Positions 21,479 through 32,114 of a DNA stretch of 64,000 bases are shown piece by piece; positions within the stretch are counted from its first letter, which is position 1, and each line of letters opens with the position of its first letter. The stretch spans positions 1-64,000 of the forward strand of contig NZ_CP080332.1 of assembly GCF_019456655.1 (NCBI RefSeq), given 5' to 3'. Source of the stretch: Mycolicibacterium diernhoferi (GTDB lineage: Bacteria; Actinomycetota; Actinomycetes; Mycobacteriales; Mycobacteriaceae). The notes beneath the pieces are model-generated. The model saw nothing but the letters and a program-made list of their open reading frames with translations. It searched no databases and was not told where the DNA came from. Both the position numbers and the translations under genes were made by a program.

Positions 21479-22255
21479 TCAGCTGCGGCCGGCGCCGGGC
21501 GGCCCGGCGAAGGCCTGCGCGATGGTGAGCCATTTCTCGGCATCGGGTCCGACGGCCACCACGGCGAGTTGGTGCGGCGCGCGCCGCTGGGTGACCAGCA
21601 TGCAGAAATCCTCCGCCGGGCCGGTCACCGTCTGGGTGGCGTCCTCGGGCCCCCAGGTCCACCAATCACCCTCTGGCCCTTGTAGTTTCACGTGAAACGG
21701 TGCAGTAGGCGGGGTCAGGCCGTGGGTGCCGAAGGCGAAATCGCGGGTGCGCACCCCGATGTGGGCGACCGAGCGCAGCCGCGCGGTGGGTGGGCGACGG
21801 ACACCGAGCGCGTCGGCGACGTCCAGTCCGTGGGCCCAGGTCTCCATCAGCCGCGCGGTGGCCATCGAGGGCGCGCTCATGGGCGGCCCGAACCAGGTCA
21901 GCTTGCGGCCGTCGGGGACCTCGAGCAGGGCGGCGTGCAGCGCCGCACGGTCGGTGCGCCAACCCTTCAGCAGCTCGGCCGGCGGGGTGGCGGCCAGCCG
22001 CTCGGCGGCGGCGTCGACGAAGCCGTGCGGATTCCCGGCGGCCTCGCCCAGTACCGCGGCGAAGGCCGGCTCGTCGGTGATCGTCTGCAGCGAGACCCGG
22101 TCGGTCCACCACAGATGCGCGATCTGATGCGCGATGGTCCATCCCGGGGCGGGGGTGGGCGTCTGCCAGCCGGTCGCGGGAAGGTCGGCCACCAGGGCGT
22201 CCAACGCGTCGCTTTCGTCGCGCAGGTCGGCAACCATCGGTGCGGGACCGGGCAT
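21479..22255 (-). CDS. TIGR03084-type metal-binding protein (MDMPI/DinB-like fold)
   Basis: 258 residues. The N-terminal [19 protein letters not shown] with the later [14 protein letters not shown] fits the mycothiol-dependent maleylpyruvate isomerase/DinB-like metal-binding domain (His ligands in AHQIAHL and WAHG), and the C-terminal about 80 residues fit the small MDMPI C-terminal domain. The true reaction is unknown; most family members are thought to use mycothiol. A parS core is embedded in codons for PFHVK. The start could also be the Met seven residues in. Confidence 0.82.
   Translation of the reverse strand: MPGPAPMVADLRDESDALDALVADLPATGWQTPTPAPGWTIAHQIAHLWWTDRVSLQTITDEPAFAAVLGEAAGNPHGFVDAAAERLAATPPAELLKGWRTDRAALHAALLEVPDGRKLTWFGPPMSAPSMATARLMETWAHGLDVADALGVRRPPTARLRSVAHIGVRTRDFAFGTHGLTPPTAPFHVKLQGPEGDWWTWGPEDATQTVTGPAEDFCMLVTQRRAPHQLAVVAVGPDAEKWLTIAQAFAGPPGAGRS
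21685..21698. promoter_or_regulatory. Third parS core
   Basis: GTTTCACGTGAAAC is a perfect 14-bp ParB-binding palindrome inside a minus-strand coding region, about 17 kb from the rsmG parS. The outer bases (A left, G right) deviate from the 16-bp consensus, as in the parA copy. Additional parS sites within some tens of kb of oriC are common in actinobacteria. Confidence 0.9.
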
Positions 22256-22264
22256 GGCGCAACC

Positions 22265-23551
22265 CTAATCCGCCGGGATCCGCCGGCCCAGCCCGGCGTG
22301 CACCGCCAGCCCCAGCAGATAGACCGCCGAGCCGGCGAGCACCAGCGGCACCGACCGCCCGTCGACCGGGATCACCGCCGCCGCCGCGGCGATGGCGGCC
22401 ACGAACGTCACCCAGAACAGCGCGTCCTGGACGGTGAAGACGTGCCCGCGCAGCGCATCGTCCACATCGATCTGCATGGCGCTGTCCGCGCACAGCTTCA
22501 CCACCTGTCCGGCCGCACCCAGGACGAAGCCGCAGGCGATCATCACCGGCAGGTGCAGGCCCGCGGCGAGCAGCTGCACCACCACCGCGAGCGCCAGCGC
22601 GCCGTTGGACGTGCGGTACCGGCCCCAGCGCCGGACCGCGGCCGGGGTGAACACGGTGGACAGGAAGGACCCGGTGCCGGTGGCGGCGATGAAGAGCACC
22701 GCGATGCCCAGCCCCAGCCCGGCGACCTCCTGATCGCCGCTGTGCCGGACGATCACCAGCACCAGCAGCGTGTTGATGCCGAACGCCATGCGGTGAGCCG
22801 CCAGTCCGCCGAGGGTGGCGGCCACCGTCGGCACCGCGGCCACGGTCCGGATGCCGTGCACCCACCCGGTGGCCACCGCGTAGCGCACCGATCCGTGCAC
22901 CGCGCGGATGCTGTCGTCCGGGCCGAGCACGTGCGGTGAGAACCGCACCGAGAGCACCAGCGCGAGCAACACCGGCGCCGCGGCCAGCAGGATGACCACG
23001 GCGGCGCCCGCGTCGTCGGCGCCGAACAGCCAGCGCGGCAGCAGCATGAAGTTGGCGCCCAGGAATGTCGCCAGCGCGCCGGTCGCGGTCGCCACGGAGT
23101 TCATCGTCAGCACCTTGTCGCGTGGCACCACGTGCGGCAGCGCCGCCGACAGACCCGAGGACACGAACCGGGTGAAGCCGTTGACGATCAGCGCACCGAG
23201 CAACAGCACCAGGTGTCCGGTGCCCACCGCCAACGCGGCGCCCACTGCGAGTACGAGCAGCAGCCGACCGGTATTGGCCCCGATCAGGACCAGGCGCCGG
23301 TCCCAGCGGTCCAGCAGGGCCCCGGCGAACGGGCCGAGTAGCGAATAGGGCAGGAACATCACCGCGAAGGACAGCGCGATCTCATTCGGGGTGGCGGCCC
23401 GTTCGGTGCTGAACAGGATGGCTCCGGCCAGACCGGCCTGGAACAGCCCGTCGCCGAATTGGCTGACCGCCCGTAGTTCCAGCAGCCGCCGGAACTCGGG
23501 TAGATCACGCACGCTCTGCCAGGTTCCCGGCGGATTGCGGGCGTCAGTCAT
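22265..23551 (-). CDS. MFS transporter (Rv0037c family)
   Basis: 428 residues with about 11-12 hydrophobic segments. The motif [17 protein letters not shown] between segments 2 and 3 is the MFS signature loop. ATG 23551 ([11 protein letters not shown]) is preferred to a GTG 13 residues upstream. Substrate unknown; Rv0037c homologues are annotated only as integral membrane transporters. Its start is divergent from yqgE. Confidence 0.85.
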   Translation of the reverse strand: MTDARNPPGTWQSVRDLPEFRRLLELRAVSQFGDGLFQAGLAGAILFSTERAATPNEIALSFAVMFLPYSLLGPFAGALLDRWDRRLVLIGANTGRLLLVLAVGAALAVGTGHLVLLLGALIVNGFTRFVSSGLSAALPHVVPRDKVLTMNSVATATGALATFLGANFMLLPRWLFGADDAGAAVVILLAAAPVLLALVLSVRFSPHVLGPDDSIRAVHGSVRYAVATGWVHGIRTVAAVPTVAATLGGLAAHRMAFGINTLLVLVIVRHSGDQEVAGLGLGIAVLFIAATGTGSFLSTVFTPAAVRRWGRYRTSNGALALAVVVQLLAAGLHLPVMIACGFVLGAAGQVVKLCADSAMQIDVDDALRGHVFTVQDALFWVTFVAAIAAAAAVIPVDGRSVPLVLAGSAVYLLGLAVHAGLGRRIPAD

Positions 23552-23669
23552 CAGTTCAGATCCTGTCCGGGCCGGGACTGCGGTCGGCACCCGGATCCAC
23601 AGTACAAATATCTCCGCGGACCGCTTGTTGTTCGCTGCTGCAAGGGGGTCCTGGTGACATGATGGACCA

Positions 23670-24275
23670 GTGGGACCGCTCGAGGAACCGGAGGATCACA
23701 TCACTCCGACGGCACCGCATGTGCGCGCCGGAACTCTGCTGCTGGCCGATACAGATCTGTTCGAACCGACGTTCCGGCGCACCGTCATCTACATCATCGA
23801 GCACAACGACGGCGGCACCCTCGGCGTGGTGCTGAACCGGCCCAGCGAAACCGCGGTGTACAACGTGTTGCCGCAGTGGGCCAAGCTCGCGATGAAGCCG
23901 AAGACGATGTTCATCGGCGGACCGGTGAAGCGCGACTCCGCCCTGTGCCTGGCCACCGTCCGGGCCGGGGTGGACATCACCGGCGTAGCCGGGATCCGGC
24001 ACGTGCAGGGCCGGGTCGTCATGGTCGATCTGGATGCCGATCCCGACGCGCTGGCACCCGCGTTGGAAGGGGTGCGGATCTTCGCTGGCTACTCGGGGTG
24101 GACCACCGGCCAACTCGAGGGAGAGATCGAGCGCGACGATTGGATCGTGCTGTCGGCGTTGCCCTCGGATGTCCTCGTCGAACCGAGGGTGGATCTGTGG
24201 GCTCGGGTGTTGCGGCGTCAGCCACTACCGCTGTCGCTGCTGGCGACCCACCCGATCGATCTGAGCCTGAACTAG
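23670..24275 (+). CDS. YqgE/AlgH family protein
   Basis: 201 residues. Signature segments are [44 protein letters not shown] and [21 protein letters not shown]. The UPF0301 family fold is known but its function is not. It starts at GTG 23670. Its stop is one base from the stop of the convergent downstream gene. Orthologue of Rv0038. Confidence 0.92.
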   Translation: MGPLEEPEDHITPTAPHVRAGTLLLADTDLFEPTFRRTVIYIIEHNDGGTLGVVLNRPSETAVYNVLPQWAKLAMKPKTMFIGGPVKRDSALCLATVRAGVDITGVAGIRHVQGRVVMVDLDADPDALAPALEGVRIFAGYSGWTTGQLEGEIERDDWIVLSALPSDVLVEPRVDLWARVLRRQPLPLSLLATHPIDLSLN

Positions 24276-24276
24276 C

Positions 24277-24666
24277 TCAGCCGCAGATGGAGCGGCCCGA
24301 CGGGTCGGCGCCGGTCAGCGAGCACGAACCGCACGAGCCTGCGCAGCCGCCGCCCGCTTCACGGCGAGCGTCCTGCTCGGCTTCCTTCAATGCCACCAGT
24401 TTCGCGCTCTGCCAGCAGCCGGCCCCGACGGTTCCGATCGCCCCGATGACGCAGACCACCAGCACCAGCAGGCCCATCTGGGCCGGCGCGACCAGACCCA
24501 CGATGCCACCGGCGGCCAGCATGGCGGCCGCGGCGAACTGGGTGGGTGCGACGGCCCGCAGGACCTGCCGAACCGGGTCGGCGGCGTAGGGACGATTCAG
24601 CGACCAGGCGGCGGCACCGGCAGTGGCCGCTGCCACGCACAGGCAGAGCACCGCGGCGATGAGCAT
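24277..24666 (-). CDS. Small membrane protein with Cys-rich tail (Rv0039c family)
   Basis: 129 residues with three hydrophobic segments (about 1-21, 42-60, 65-85) and a short cytoplasmic tail containing CAGSCGSCSL and a final CG. Cysteine spacing (CxxxCxxC) could bind a metal or form disulfides; which is not clear. Conserved beside yqgE and the Mtc28 gene. No function known. Confidence 0.8.
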   Translation of the reverse strand: MLIAAVLCLCVAAATAGAAAWSLNRPYAADPVRQVLRAVAPTQFAAAAMLAAGGIVGLVAPAQMGLLVLVVCVIGAIGTVGAGCWQSAKLVALKEAEQDARREAGGGCAGSCGSCSLTGADPSGRSICG

Positions 24667-24700
24667 GGACCCAGGATAAGGGGCGCCGCCGGGGGACCGA

Positions 24701-25735
24701 TCAGGGGAGGCCGCTCACCGGTGAGAAGACGGGCCCGAGCCCGGAGGCTCCGCCCAGGCTGACCGGGACCGTGGCCGCGTTCAGCGGTGCGGTGGGTGGG
24801 ATCCGCCCGGCCGGCGCGGGGGCTGCGGCCGGGGCCGGAGCAGGTGCGGCCACCCGGAAACCGTTGACGATCGCATCGACCGCGTCGGCGGCGGCGACCG
24901 ACTGCGATTCGGCGGTCGTCACCGACAGCGACACCAGGTAGCGGTCGGTGCCCGAGGTCGCGATGATGTGTCGCCGCGACGTGTTCAAGGTCATGTTGTT
25001 CTCGCGGTAGGTGCCCTCGATGATCGAGGTCGGCACCCCGTTGACCTCGGCGATCGACCCGCCGGTCGCCCGCCACGCGGTCAACTGCTGGCTGTCGGTG
25101 AACCCGTGCCGGATGGCCTCGCGGGCATCGAAATCCCCGACCAGCTTGTACACCACCACCTGCGCGTTGGAGGTGTACAGCCCGTCCCCACCGACCCGGT
25201 CGGCGATCACCGCGAAGGCGTCGGGCACATTCGGGTCCGGCACCTGGGTCCACCCGGTCGGCCGGGGCAGCACGATGTTCAGCGCGGAGAAGTTGGTGGG
25301 CACCTGCGGTTCCATCGCCACATTGCGGCTTGCCAGGTAGTCCCGGATGGTGCCCGACGGATTCGGCGACAGCGGCACCGAGACCGGGCGGGGCGCGGCC
25401 GCGGGGGCCGTGGCGGTGGTGGTGGTCGTCCCCAGCCCGGCAGCGGTGCCGGGCGGCACGGCCGCCGGGAGGACGCCGGGTCCGGAGGCCGGCACCGTGG
25501 CCGGGCCGACGGGCTGGGACGGTCCGGGCACCGCGGGAGCTGCCTGCGGGATGACGGTGACGGTCTGGGTCACGGTGGCCGGGCTCGGAAGGGACGGCTG
25601 CGGAGCGAGCGGCTCGGCGGCGGCGGTGCCCGACAGGCCCACCACACCGGCGAAGCCGGCGGCGGTCCCCGCGATCGCGATCCGCCAGCTCTGCCGGACG
25701 TGAGAGCCGCGAGGGCGGGAGGCGTTGTGATTCAT
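24701..25735 (-). CDS. Secreted proline-rich antigen (Mtc28/Rv0040c family)
   Basis: 344 residues. Signal peptide: basic start ([21 protein letters not shown]) and AAA cleavage region near residue 40. Pro/Ala/Thr-rich stretch to about 125, then an LpqN/LpqT-like globular domain (about 130-300), then an Ala/Pro-rich tail. The family is an exported immunogenic protein of M. tuberculosis; molecular role unknown. It is divergent from leuS. Confidence 0.88.
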   Translation of the reverse strand: MNHNASRPRGSHVRQSWRIAIAGTAAGFAGVVGLSGTAAAEPLAPQPSLPSPATVTQTVTVIPQAAPAVPGPSQPVGPATVPASGPGVLPAAVPPGTAAGLGTTTTTATAPAAAPRPVSVPLSPNPSGTIRDYLASRNVAMEPQVPTNFSALNIVLPRPTGWTQVPDPNVPDAFAVIADRVGGDGLYTSNAQVVVYKLVGDFDAREAIRHGFTDSQQLTAWRATGGSIAEVNGVPTSIIEGTYRENNMTLNTSRRHIIATSGTDRYLVSLSVTTAESQSVAAADAVDAIVNGFRVAAPAPAPAAAPAPAGRIPPTAPLNAATVPVSLGGASGLGPVFSPVSGLP

Positions 25736-25911
25736 CTGACGCCGGTCCTTCCGAGTTGCACGTGCCTGGGTCAGGGGCCGACTGTAACCACGCCCCCGGC
25801 CTTCTCACCAGCGCCGGAACACAGCTGCAACCATGTGGTGAGCGCCCTGCAACGGAACCGATACCAACCCGTGGCCGAAGGGCGCGCGAGCGGCGCTTAT
25901 ACCCTGTTTGG

Positions 25912-28773
25912 GTGACAGACTCCTCGGCTGACGCAGCCGCCACCGACGCCGACGCCCCCAGCCACCGCTACAACGCGCAGTTGGCCGGTGAGATCGAGCA
26001 GACCTGGCAGCAGCGCTGGCATGGGCTCGGGACGTTCCACGTGCCCAACCCGGTGGGGTCGCTGGCGCCCGCCGACGGCTCGCCCGTCCCGGCGGACAAG
26101 ATGTTCGTCCAGGACATGTTCCCGTACCCCTCCGGGGACGGCCTGCACGTCGGGCACCCGCTCGGCTACATCGCCACCGATGTGTACGCCCGCTACTTCC
26201 GGATGACCGGTCGCAACGTGCTGCACGCGCTCGGCTTCGACGCGTTCGGGTTGCCCGCCGAGCAGTATGCGGTGCAGACCGGTACCCACCCGCGCACCCG
26301 CACCGAAGCCAACATCGTCAACTTCCGTCGTCAGCTGGGCCGGCTGGGTCTGGGCCACGATTCGCGGCGCAGCTTCTCCACCACCGACGTCGACTTCTAC
26401 AAGTGGACGCAGTGGATCTTCCTGCAGATCTACAACGCCTGGTTCGACCCCGAGCTCAACCGCGCCCGTCCGGTTTCCGAGCTGATCGCCGAATACGAGT
26501 CCGGCGCGCGGTCGCTGCCCGACGGTCGCAGCTGGGCCGATCTGAGCAAGGCCGAGCGCGCGGACGCGGTCGATTCCCACCGGCTGGTGTACCGCGCCGA
26601 CTCGATGGTCAACTGGTGCCCGGGCCTGGGCACGGTGCTGGCCAACGAGGAGGTCACCTCCGACGGCCGCAGCGACCGCGGCAACTATCCGGTGTTCCGG
26701 AAACGCCTGCGGCAGTGGATGATGCGCATCACCGCGTACTCCGATCGGTTGCTCGACGACCTGGACGTGCTGGACTGGCCGGACAAGGTCAAGGCCATGC
26801 AGCGCAACTGGATCGGCCGTTCGACCGGCGCCGAGGTGCGTTTCGCCACCGAGGCGGGGGACATCGAGGTGTTCACCACCCGCCCCGACACCCTGTTCGG
26901 TGCCACCTACATGGTGCTGGCACCCGAGCACGACCTGGTCGACGCGCTGGTCGCCGCATCGTGGCCCGACGGCACCGATGACCGCTGGACCTACGGCGCG
27001 GGCACCCCGGCCGAAGCGGTGGCGACCTACCGCGCCGACATCGCGGCGAAGTCGGACCTCGAACGCCAGGAGAACAAGTCCAAGACCGGCGTCTTCACCG
27101 GCGCCTACGCCACCAATCCGGTGAACGGACAACGGGTTCCGGTGTTCATCGCCGACTACGTGCTGGCCGGCTACGGCACCGGCGCCATCATGGCGGTGCC
27201 CAGCGGGGATCAGCGTGACTGGGAGTTCGCCACCGCGTTCGGGCTGCCCATCGTCGAGGTCGTGTCGGGCGGTGACATCACCGAGGGCGCCTACAGCGGT
27301 GACGGCACCCTGGTGAACTCCGACTATCTGAACGGCCTCGACGTGGCCGCTGCCAAGGACGCGATCATCGCCCGCCTGGAGGCCGAGGGGACCGGCAAGG
27401 CGCGCGTCGAATTCAAGCTGCGGGACTGGCTGTTCGCCCGGCAGCGGTACTGGGGCGAGCCGTTCCCGATCGTCTACGACGCCGACGGCCGCGCCCACCC
27501 GCTACCGGAATCGGCTCTGCCGGTGGAACTCCCCGATATCCCGGACTACGCGCCGGTGATGTTCGACCCGGACGACGCGGACAGCGAGCCGTCCCCGCCG
27601 CTGGGCAAGGCCAACGAGTGGGTGCACGTCGAAATGGATCTCGGCGACGGTCTGCAGACCTACAGCCGCGACACCAACGTGATGCCGCAGTGGGCCGGAA
27701 GTTCCTGGTACGAACTGCGTTACGCCGACCCGCACAACCAGGACACGTTCTGCGCCAAGGAGAACGAGGCGTACTGGATGGGTCCGCGGCCCGACATCCA
27801 CGGCCCGCAGGACCCGGGCGGTGTCGACCTCTACGTCGGTGGTGTCGAGCATGCCGTGCTGCACCTGCTGTACTCGCGGTTCTGGCACAAGGTGCTCTTC
27901 GACCTGGGCCACGTCAGCTCGTCGGAGCCGTACCGGCGGCTGGTCAACCAGGGTTACATCCAGGCCTTCGCCTACACCGACGCGCGGGGCTCCTATGTGC
28001 CCGCCGCCGAGGTCATCGAGCGGGACGGGAAGTTCTACTACCCGGCACCCGAGGGTGAGATCGAGGTCAACCAGGAGTTCGGCAAGATCGGCAAGAGCCT
28101 GAAGAACTCCGTCTCACCCGACGAGATCTGCGATGAGTACGGCGCGGACACCCTGCGCGTGTACGAGATGTCGATGGGTCCGCTGGAGGCGTCGCGGCCC
28201 TGGGCCACCAAGGACGTGGTCGGCGCGCACCGTTTCCTGCAGCGGGTCTGGCGGGCGGTCATCGACGAGACGACCGGTGCCCAGCGGGTCAGCGATGACG
28301 CCGTGGTCTCCGACGAGACCCTGCGCGCGCTGAACAAGACCATCGCCGGAGTGGCCGAGGACTACGCGGCTCTGCGTAACAACACCGCGGCCGCCAAGCT
28401 CATCGAGTACACCAACCACCTGACCAAGGAGGGCGTGACGGCGCGGGCGGCGATCGAGCCGCTGGTGTTGATGGTGGCCCCGCTCGCGCCGCACCTGGCC
28501 GAGGAACTGTGGCGCCGGCTGGGGCACGACACCTCGCTGGCGCACGGGCCGTTCCCGGTGGCCGACGAGCGTTACCTGGTCGACGACACCGTGGAGCTGC
28601 CGGTGCAGGTCAACGGCAAGGTGCGCGGCAAGATCACCGTCGCCGCCGACGCCGACAAGGCGGCGCTGGAGGCCGCGGCGCTGGCCGACGAGAAGGTGCA
28701 GGCCTTCCTGGACGGCGCCGCCCCGAAGAAGGTCATCGTGGTGCCGGGCCGGCTGGTCAATCTCGTCGTGTAG
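25912..28773 (+). CDS. leuS: Leucyl-tRNA synthetase
   Basis: Class I synthetase of 953 residues charging tRNA-Leu. HIGH-type motif is [15 protein letters not shown], the KMSKS-type motif is [13 protein letters not shown], and the CP1 editing domain holds [21 protein letters not shown] zinc-site region and the C-terminal anticodon and LeuRS-specific domains ([13 protein letters not shown]) are complete. The GTG at 25912 ([11 protein letters not shown]) matches homologues; the frame is open further upstream. It ends directly against the convergent SDR gene. Confidence 0.97.
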   Translation: MTDSSADAAATDADAPSHRYNAQLAGEIEQTWQQRWHGLGTFHVPNPVGSLAPADGSPVPADKMFVQDMFPYPSGDGLHVGHPLGYIATDVYARYFRMTGRNVLHALGFDAFGLPAEQYAVQTGTHPRTRTEANIVNFRRQLGRLGLGHDSRRSFSTTDVDFYKWTQWIFLQIYNAWFDPELNRARPVSELIAEYESGARSLPDGRSWADLSKAERADAVDSHRLVYRADSMVNWCPGLGTVLANEEVTSDGRSDRGNYPVFRKRLRQWMMRITAYSDRLLDDLDVLDWPDKVKAMQRNWIGRSTGAEVRFATEAGDIEVFTTRPDTLFGATYMVLAPEHDLVDALVAASWPDGTDDRWTYGAGTPAEAVATYRADIAAKSDLERQENKSKTGVFTGAYATNPVNGQRVPVFIADYVLAGYGTGAIMAVPSGDQRDWEFATAFGLPIVEVVSGGDITEGAYSGDGTLVNSDYLNGLDVAAAKDAIIARLEAEGTGKARVEFKLRDWLFARQRYWGEPFPIVYDADGRAHPLPESALPVELPDIPDYAPVMFDPDDADSEPSPPLGKANEWVHVEMDLGDGLQTYSRDTNVMPQWAGSSWYELRYADPHNQDTFCAKENEAYWMGPRPDIHGPQDPGGVDLYVGGVEHAVLHLLYSRFWHKVLFDLGHVSSSEPYRRLVNQGYIQAFAYTDARGSYVPAAEVIERDGKFYYPAPEGEIEVNQEFGKIGKSLKNSVSPDEICDEYGADTLRVYEMSMGPLEASRPWATKDVVGAHRFLQRVWRAVIDETTGAQRVSDDAVVSDETLRALNKTIAGVAEDYAALRNNTAAAKLIEYTNHLTKEGVTARAAIEPLVLMVAPLAPHLAEELWRRLGHDTSLAHGPFPVADERYLVDDTVELPVQVNGKVRGKITVAADADKAALEAAALADEKVQAFLDGAAPKKVIVVPGRLVNLVV

Positions 28774-29454
28774 TCACCCGCGCGGGCGGATGACCACCTC
28801 GTGCACGTGGCCGTCGGGCGGGGTGAGCACCGCCTGCGCGACGGTCGCGGCCACGGTTTCGGGCCGCAGGAACTTGGCCGGGTCGTACGCGTGGTCTTCT
28901 CCGTGCGCCTCGTAGGCGACGAGGTCGCGCTGCATCTCCGAATCGGTGCGGCCCGGGAAGATCGACGTCACCCGCAGGGACGGTTCGTCGGTGCGCAGCG
29001 AGTCGGCGAACGCCCGCAGCGCGAACTTGCTCGCCGAGTAGGACGCCATCCCGGCGGAGACCTTCTGGCCGGCACCGGAATTGATGAACACCACCTGCCC
29101 GCGGGCGGCGCGCAGCGCGGGCAGCAGTGCCAGCGTCAACGCGACGGCGCCGGTGACGTTGATCTCAAAGCTCGCCCGCCACTGCTCGGCCGAGGACTCG
29201 CCGACCGTACCGGGGTAGAGCACCCCGGCGTTGTGCACCAGCACGTCGAGCTCGGCGAGCGGCTCGGCGGCCGCTTCGATGGATTCCTGGTCGGCCAGGT
29301 CCAATGGCCAGGTCGGTGCCCCGAGACGCGCGGCGAGGGCGTCCAGATGCGCCGACGGGCGGCCCGCCAGAAGCAGCGTGTGAGTGGGCGCGAGGGCGGT
29401 GGCGACGGCCGATCCGATCCCGCCGCCGGCACCGGTTATCAGGGCTGTGGGCAC
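28774..29454 (-). CDS. Short-chain dehydrogenase/reductase
   Basis: 226 residues, classical SDR: NAD(P) motif TGAGGGIGSAVA at the N-terminus (TGxxxGIG), NAG motif (VHNAGVLYPG), and catalytic Ser/Tyr/Lys in INSGAG...YSASKFALRAF. Starts at GTG 29454. The substrate cannot be told from sequence. It is divergent from the glucosylglycerate hydrolase gene (55 bases between starts). Confidence 0.88.
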   Translation of the reverse strand: MPTALITGAGGGIGSAVATALAPTHTLLLAGRPSAHLDALAARLGAPTWPLDLADQESIEAAAEPLAELDVLVHNAGVLYPGTVGESSAEQWRASFEINVTGAVALTLALLPALRAARGQVVFINSGAGQKVSAGMASYSASKFALRAFADSLRTDEPSLRVTSIFPGRTDSEMQRDLVAYEAHGEDHAYDPAKFLRPETVAATVAQAVLTPPDGHVHEVVIRPRG

Positions 29455-29490
29455 GGCCAAAACACTACCGACACTGCACGCCGGGCCGCG

Positions 29491-29513
29491 GCATCGCATT
29501 ATTGATGCGATGC
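29491..29513. promoter_or_regulatory. Perfect 9-bp inverted repeat over the hydrolase start
   Basis: GCATCGCAT-TATTG-ATGCGATGC is a perfect inverted repeat with a 5-bp spacer, spanning the ATG at 29510-29512. It is placed as an operator for a dimeric repressor or as a start-occluding hairpin. Which protein binds is unknown; a MarR gene lies immediately downstream of the hydrolase. Confidence 0.6.
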
Positions 29514-30850
29514 CACCGGACCCAAGCTTCGCTCCCACCCAGCTCGCGGCGCGCGCGGCGTATCTGCTGCGCGGTAATGACCTGGGCGTGATGACCACCG
29601 CCGCGCCCCTGCTGTACCCGCACATGTGGAGCTGGGACGCGGCGTTCGTCGCCATCGGCCTGGCCCCGCTCAGCGTGGAACGCGCCGTCGTCGAACTGGA
29701 CACCCTGCTGTCGGCGCAGTGGGGCAACGGGATGATCCCGCACATCGTGTTCGCCAACGGTGTGGACGGGTACTTCCCCGGGCCGGCGCGCTGGGCCACC
29801 TCCGCGCTGGCCGAGCACGCGCCGCGCACCCGGCACACGTCGGGTATCACCCAGCCGCCGGTGCACGCCATCGCCGTGCAGCGCATCCTGGATCGGGCCA
29901 AGACCCGCGGCCGCTCCACCCGGGCGGTCGCCGAGGCCTTCCTGGACCGGCGCTGGGACGATCTGGTGCGCTGGCACCGCTGGCTGGCCGAGTGCCGCGA
30001 CCTGCGGGGGCACGGTCGCGTCACGCTGTACCACGGCTGGGAGTCCGGGATGGACAACTCGCCGCGCTGGGACAGTGCCTACGCGAACGTGGTCCCCGGC
30101 ACCGTGCCGGAGTACCAGCGCGAGGACAACAAGATCAACACCGACGCCACCCAACGGCCCTCGGACCTGGAGTACGACCGTTACCTGTGGCTGTTGGAGG
30201 AGATGAAGGCCGCTCGCTACGACGACGAACTGCTCGCCAAGACCATGAGCTTCGCGGTCGAGGACGTGTTCGTCTCGGCGATCTTCTCGGTGGCGTGCAC
30301 CGTGCTCGCCGAGATCGGCGAGGACTACAAACGCTCACCCGCCGACGTCCGCGACCTGTACCGCTGGGCCGAGAAGTTCCGCGCCGGCGTCGTCGATGCC
30401 ACCGACGAACGTACCGGCGCGGCAAGGGATTTCGATGTCCGCGCGGACCGGTGGGTGGCCACCGAGACGGTCGCCCAGTTCGCCCCGCTGCTGTGCGGCG
30501 GGTTGCCCCACGACAAGGAACGGGCGCTGCTCAAGCTGCTGGAGGGCCCGCGCTTCTGCAGCCACCCGGATCTGCGCTATGCGTTGATCCCGACGACGTC
30601 ACCGGTATCCCGGGACTTCCGGCCGCGCGAGTATTGGCGCGGGCCGGTCTGGCCGGTGACCACGTGGCTGTTCTCCTGGTGCTTCGCGCGGCGCGGCTGG
30701 TCCGAGCGGTCCCTGGCGTTGCGCCAGGAGGGGCTGCGCCAGGCCAGCGACGGCACCTTCGCCGAGTACTACGAGCCGTTCACCGGGGAACCGCTGGGCA
30801 GCATGCAGCAGTCCTGGACCGCCGCGGCGGTGCTGGACTGGCTGGGGTGA
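29510..30850 (+). CDS. ggh: Glucosylglycerate hydrolase (GH63)
   Basis: 446 residues, the same length as the enzyme characterised from M. hassiacum (GgH), with near-identical blocks: LYPHMWSWDAAFVAIGL, GMIPHIVFANGVDGYFPGP, LYHGWESGMDNSPRWDSAY and REYWRGPVWPVTTWLFSW. The (alpha/alpha)6 fold holds the acid pair around GWESGMDNSPRWD. It releases glucose from glucosylglycerate, a solute that accumulates in nitrogen starvation and feeds methylglucose lipopolysaccharide metabolism. As I recall it is typical of fast growers. Preceded by an inverted repeat at the start codon; ends one base before the convergent marR. Confidence 0.93.
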   Translation: MPPDPSFAPTQLAARAAYLLRGNDLGVMTTAAPLLYPHMWSWDAAFVAIGLAPLSVERAVVELDTLLSAQWGNGMIPHIVFANGVDGYFPGPARWATSALAEHAPRTRHTSGITQPPVHAIAVQRILDRAKTRGRSTRAVAEAFLDRRWDDLVRWHRWLAECRDLRGHGRVTLYHGWESGMDNSPRWDSAYANVVPGTVPEYQREDNKINTDATQRPSDLEYDRYLWLLEEMKAARYDDELLAKTMSFAVEDVFVSAIFSVACTVLAEIGEDYKRSPADVRDLYRWAEKFRAGVVDATDERTGAARDFDVRADRWVATETVAQFAPLLCGGLPHDKERALLKLLEGPRFCSHPDLRYALIPTTSPVSRDFRPREYWRGPVWPVTTWLFSWCFARRGWSERSLALRQEGLRQASDGTFAEYYEPFTGEPLGSMQQSWTAAAVLDWLG

Positions 30851-30851
30851 G

Positions 30852-31319
30852 TCAGGACTGAGCTTGATCGGCCAGCCGGTCCAGGGAGCCCAGGGCCGAC
30901 GCCAGGGTCGCCTGGTCCTCGGGGCTGAGCGCGGCCAGCATGTTGGCCAGGAAGGCACGCCGGGTATCCAGGGCCTCGCGGTGCTGCACCAGACCTCTCG
31001 GGGTCACCTCGACGAGCACGGCACGCAGATCCGACGGGTCGCGGGACCGTTTGACCAGACCCAATTTCTCCAGTCGCCGGATGGCGACCGTGGTGGTGGG
31101 TGTGCGAACCCGCTCGTGGGCGGCCAGGTCGGTCATCCGGATCGGGCCGCATTCCAGCAGGGTCAGCAGGATAGAGAGCTGCGCGAGCGTCAGGTCCCCG
31201 GCGCCGGTATTGCTGGCGCCGCGGTTGGTGTCACCACGTCGCAGCACCGAAAACAGTTTGGAGAGCACACGTTGCAGCTCTCCAGCCAGTTCGCCGGCCT
31301 GCGGATCGGTCTCGACCAT
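30852..31319 (-). CDS. MarR-family transcriptional regulator (Rv0042c family)
   Basis: 155 residues. Winged helix: LTLAQLSILLTLLECGPIRMTDLAAHERVRTPTTTVAIRRLEKLGLVKRSRDPSDLRAVLVEVTPRG, the classic MarR recognition helix and wing. ATG at 31319. Ligand unknown. Its stop faces that of the glucosylglycerate hydrolase with one base between them. Confidence 0.92.
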   Translation of the reverse strand: MVETDPQAGELAGELQRVLSKLFSVLRRGDTNRGASNTGAGDLTLAQLSILLTLLECGPIRMTDLAAHERVRTPTTTVAIRRLEKLGLVKRSRDPSDLRAVLVEVTPRGLVQHREALDTRRAFLANMLAALSPEDQATLASALGSLDRLADQAQS

Positions 31320-31370
31320 AATCAGCCAGTCTAACCTGCCGGGTCCCCTCGGGCAGGCACCCGCGAAAGA

Positions 31371-32114
31371 TCAGATGACCTGGTCCAAGAACCGCTGCAA
31401 CCGCTCGGTCTCGGCGTGTTCGAAGATCTGCTCCGGCGGGCCGGATTCGACGACCTTGCCGTGGTCCATGAAGACGACGGCGTCGGCGGCAGATCGGGCG
31501 AAGGCCATCTCGTGGGTCACCACCACCATCGTCATCCCGGTGGACCCCAGGTCGGCGATCAGCTCCAGGATTCCCTTGACCAGCTCGGGATCCAGCGCCG
31601 AGGTGGCCTCGTCGAAGAACATCACCTGCGGGGCCATCGCCAGCGCCCGGGCGATCGCCACCCGCTGCTGCTGTCCGCCCGACAGGGTGGCCGGCCGGAC
31701 ATCGGCCTTGTGCCGCAGTCCGACCCGGTCCAGTTGCGCCAGGCCGAGTTCGCGCGCGGCGTCGGCGGACATCCCCTTGAGCTTTCGCGGCGCGAGTGTC
31801 ACGTTGTCCAGCACGGTGCGGTGCGGGAACAGGTTGAACTGCTGGAACACCATGCCGATGCGCTGCCGGAGTTGATCGGGGTTGTCCCCGAGCACCGATC
31901 TGCCGTCCAGCAGGATGTCGCCCTTGTCGGGTTCGTAGAGCCGGTTCAGGGTGCGCAACAGCGTGGACTTGCCCGATCCGGACGGGCCGATGACGGCGGT
32001 GGTGGTGCCGGCGGGGACGTCCAGGTCGACACCGCGCAGGACCGCGTTGCCGCCGAAGGAGAGGTGAATGTCCTTGGCGCCCAGCGAAACTGCTGCCAAC
32101 TCCGGGGTCGCCAT
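31371..32114 (-). CDS. ABC transporter ATPase, polar amino-acid type (GlnQ-like)
   Basis: 247 residues. Walker A GPSGSGKST, Q-loop VFQQFNLFPHRTVLDN, signature LSGGQQQRVAIARALA, Walker B VMFFDEATSALD and His-switch VVVTHEMAFAR. The sequence is closest to the GlnQ/HisP subfamily. Its ATG shares one base with the stop of the fused binding-protein/permease gene (TGATG), so the pair forms one transporter. Confidence 0.94.
   Translation of the reverse strand: MATPELAAVSLGAKDIHLSFGGNAVLRGVDLDVPAGTTTAVIGPSGSGKSTLLRTLNRLYEPDKGDILLDGRSVLGDNPDQLRQRIGMVFQQFNLFPHRTVLDNVTLAPRKLKGMSADAARELGLAQLDRVGLRHKADVRPATLSGGQQQRVAIARALAMAPQVMFFDEATSALDPELVKGILELIADLGSTGMTMVVVTHEMAFARSAADAVVFMDHGKVVESGPPEQIFEHAETERLQRFLDQVI

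Noticed and set aside
19390..21543. 717-codon open frame opposite pcnA and the DxDxDG gene
   Set aside because: Mirror of two well supported genes; His/Gln/Arg-rich low-complexity translation typical of a reverse-strand shadow.
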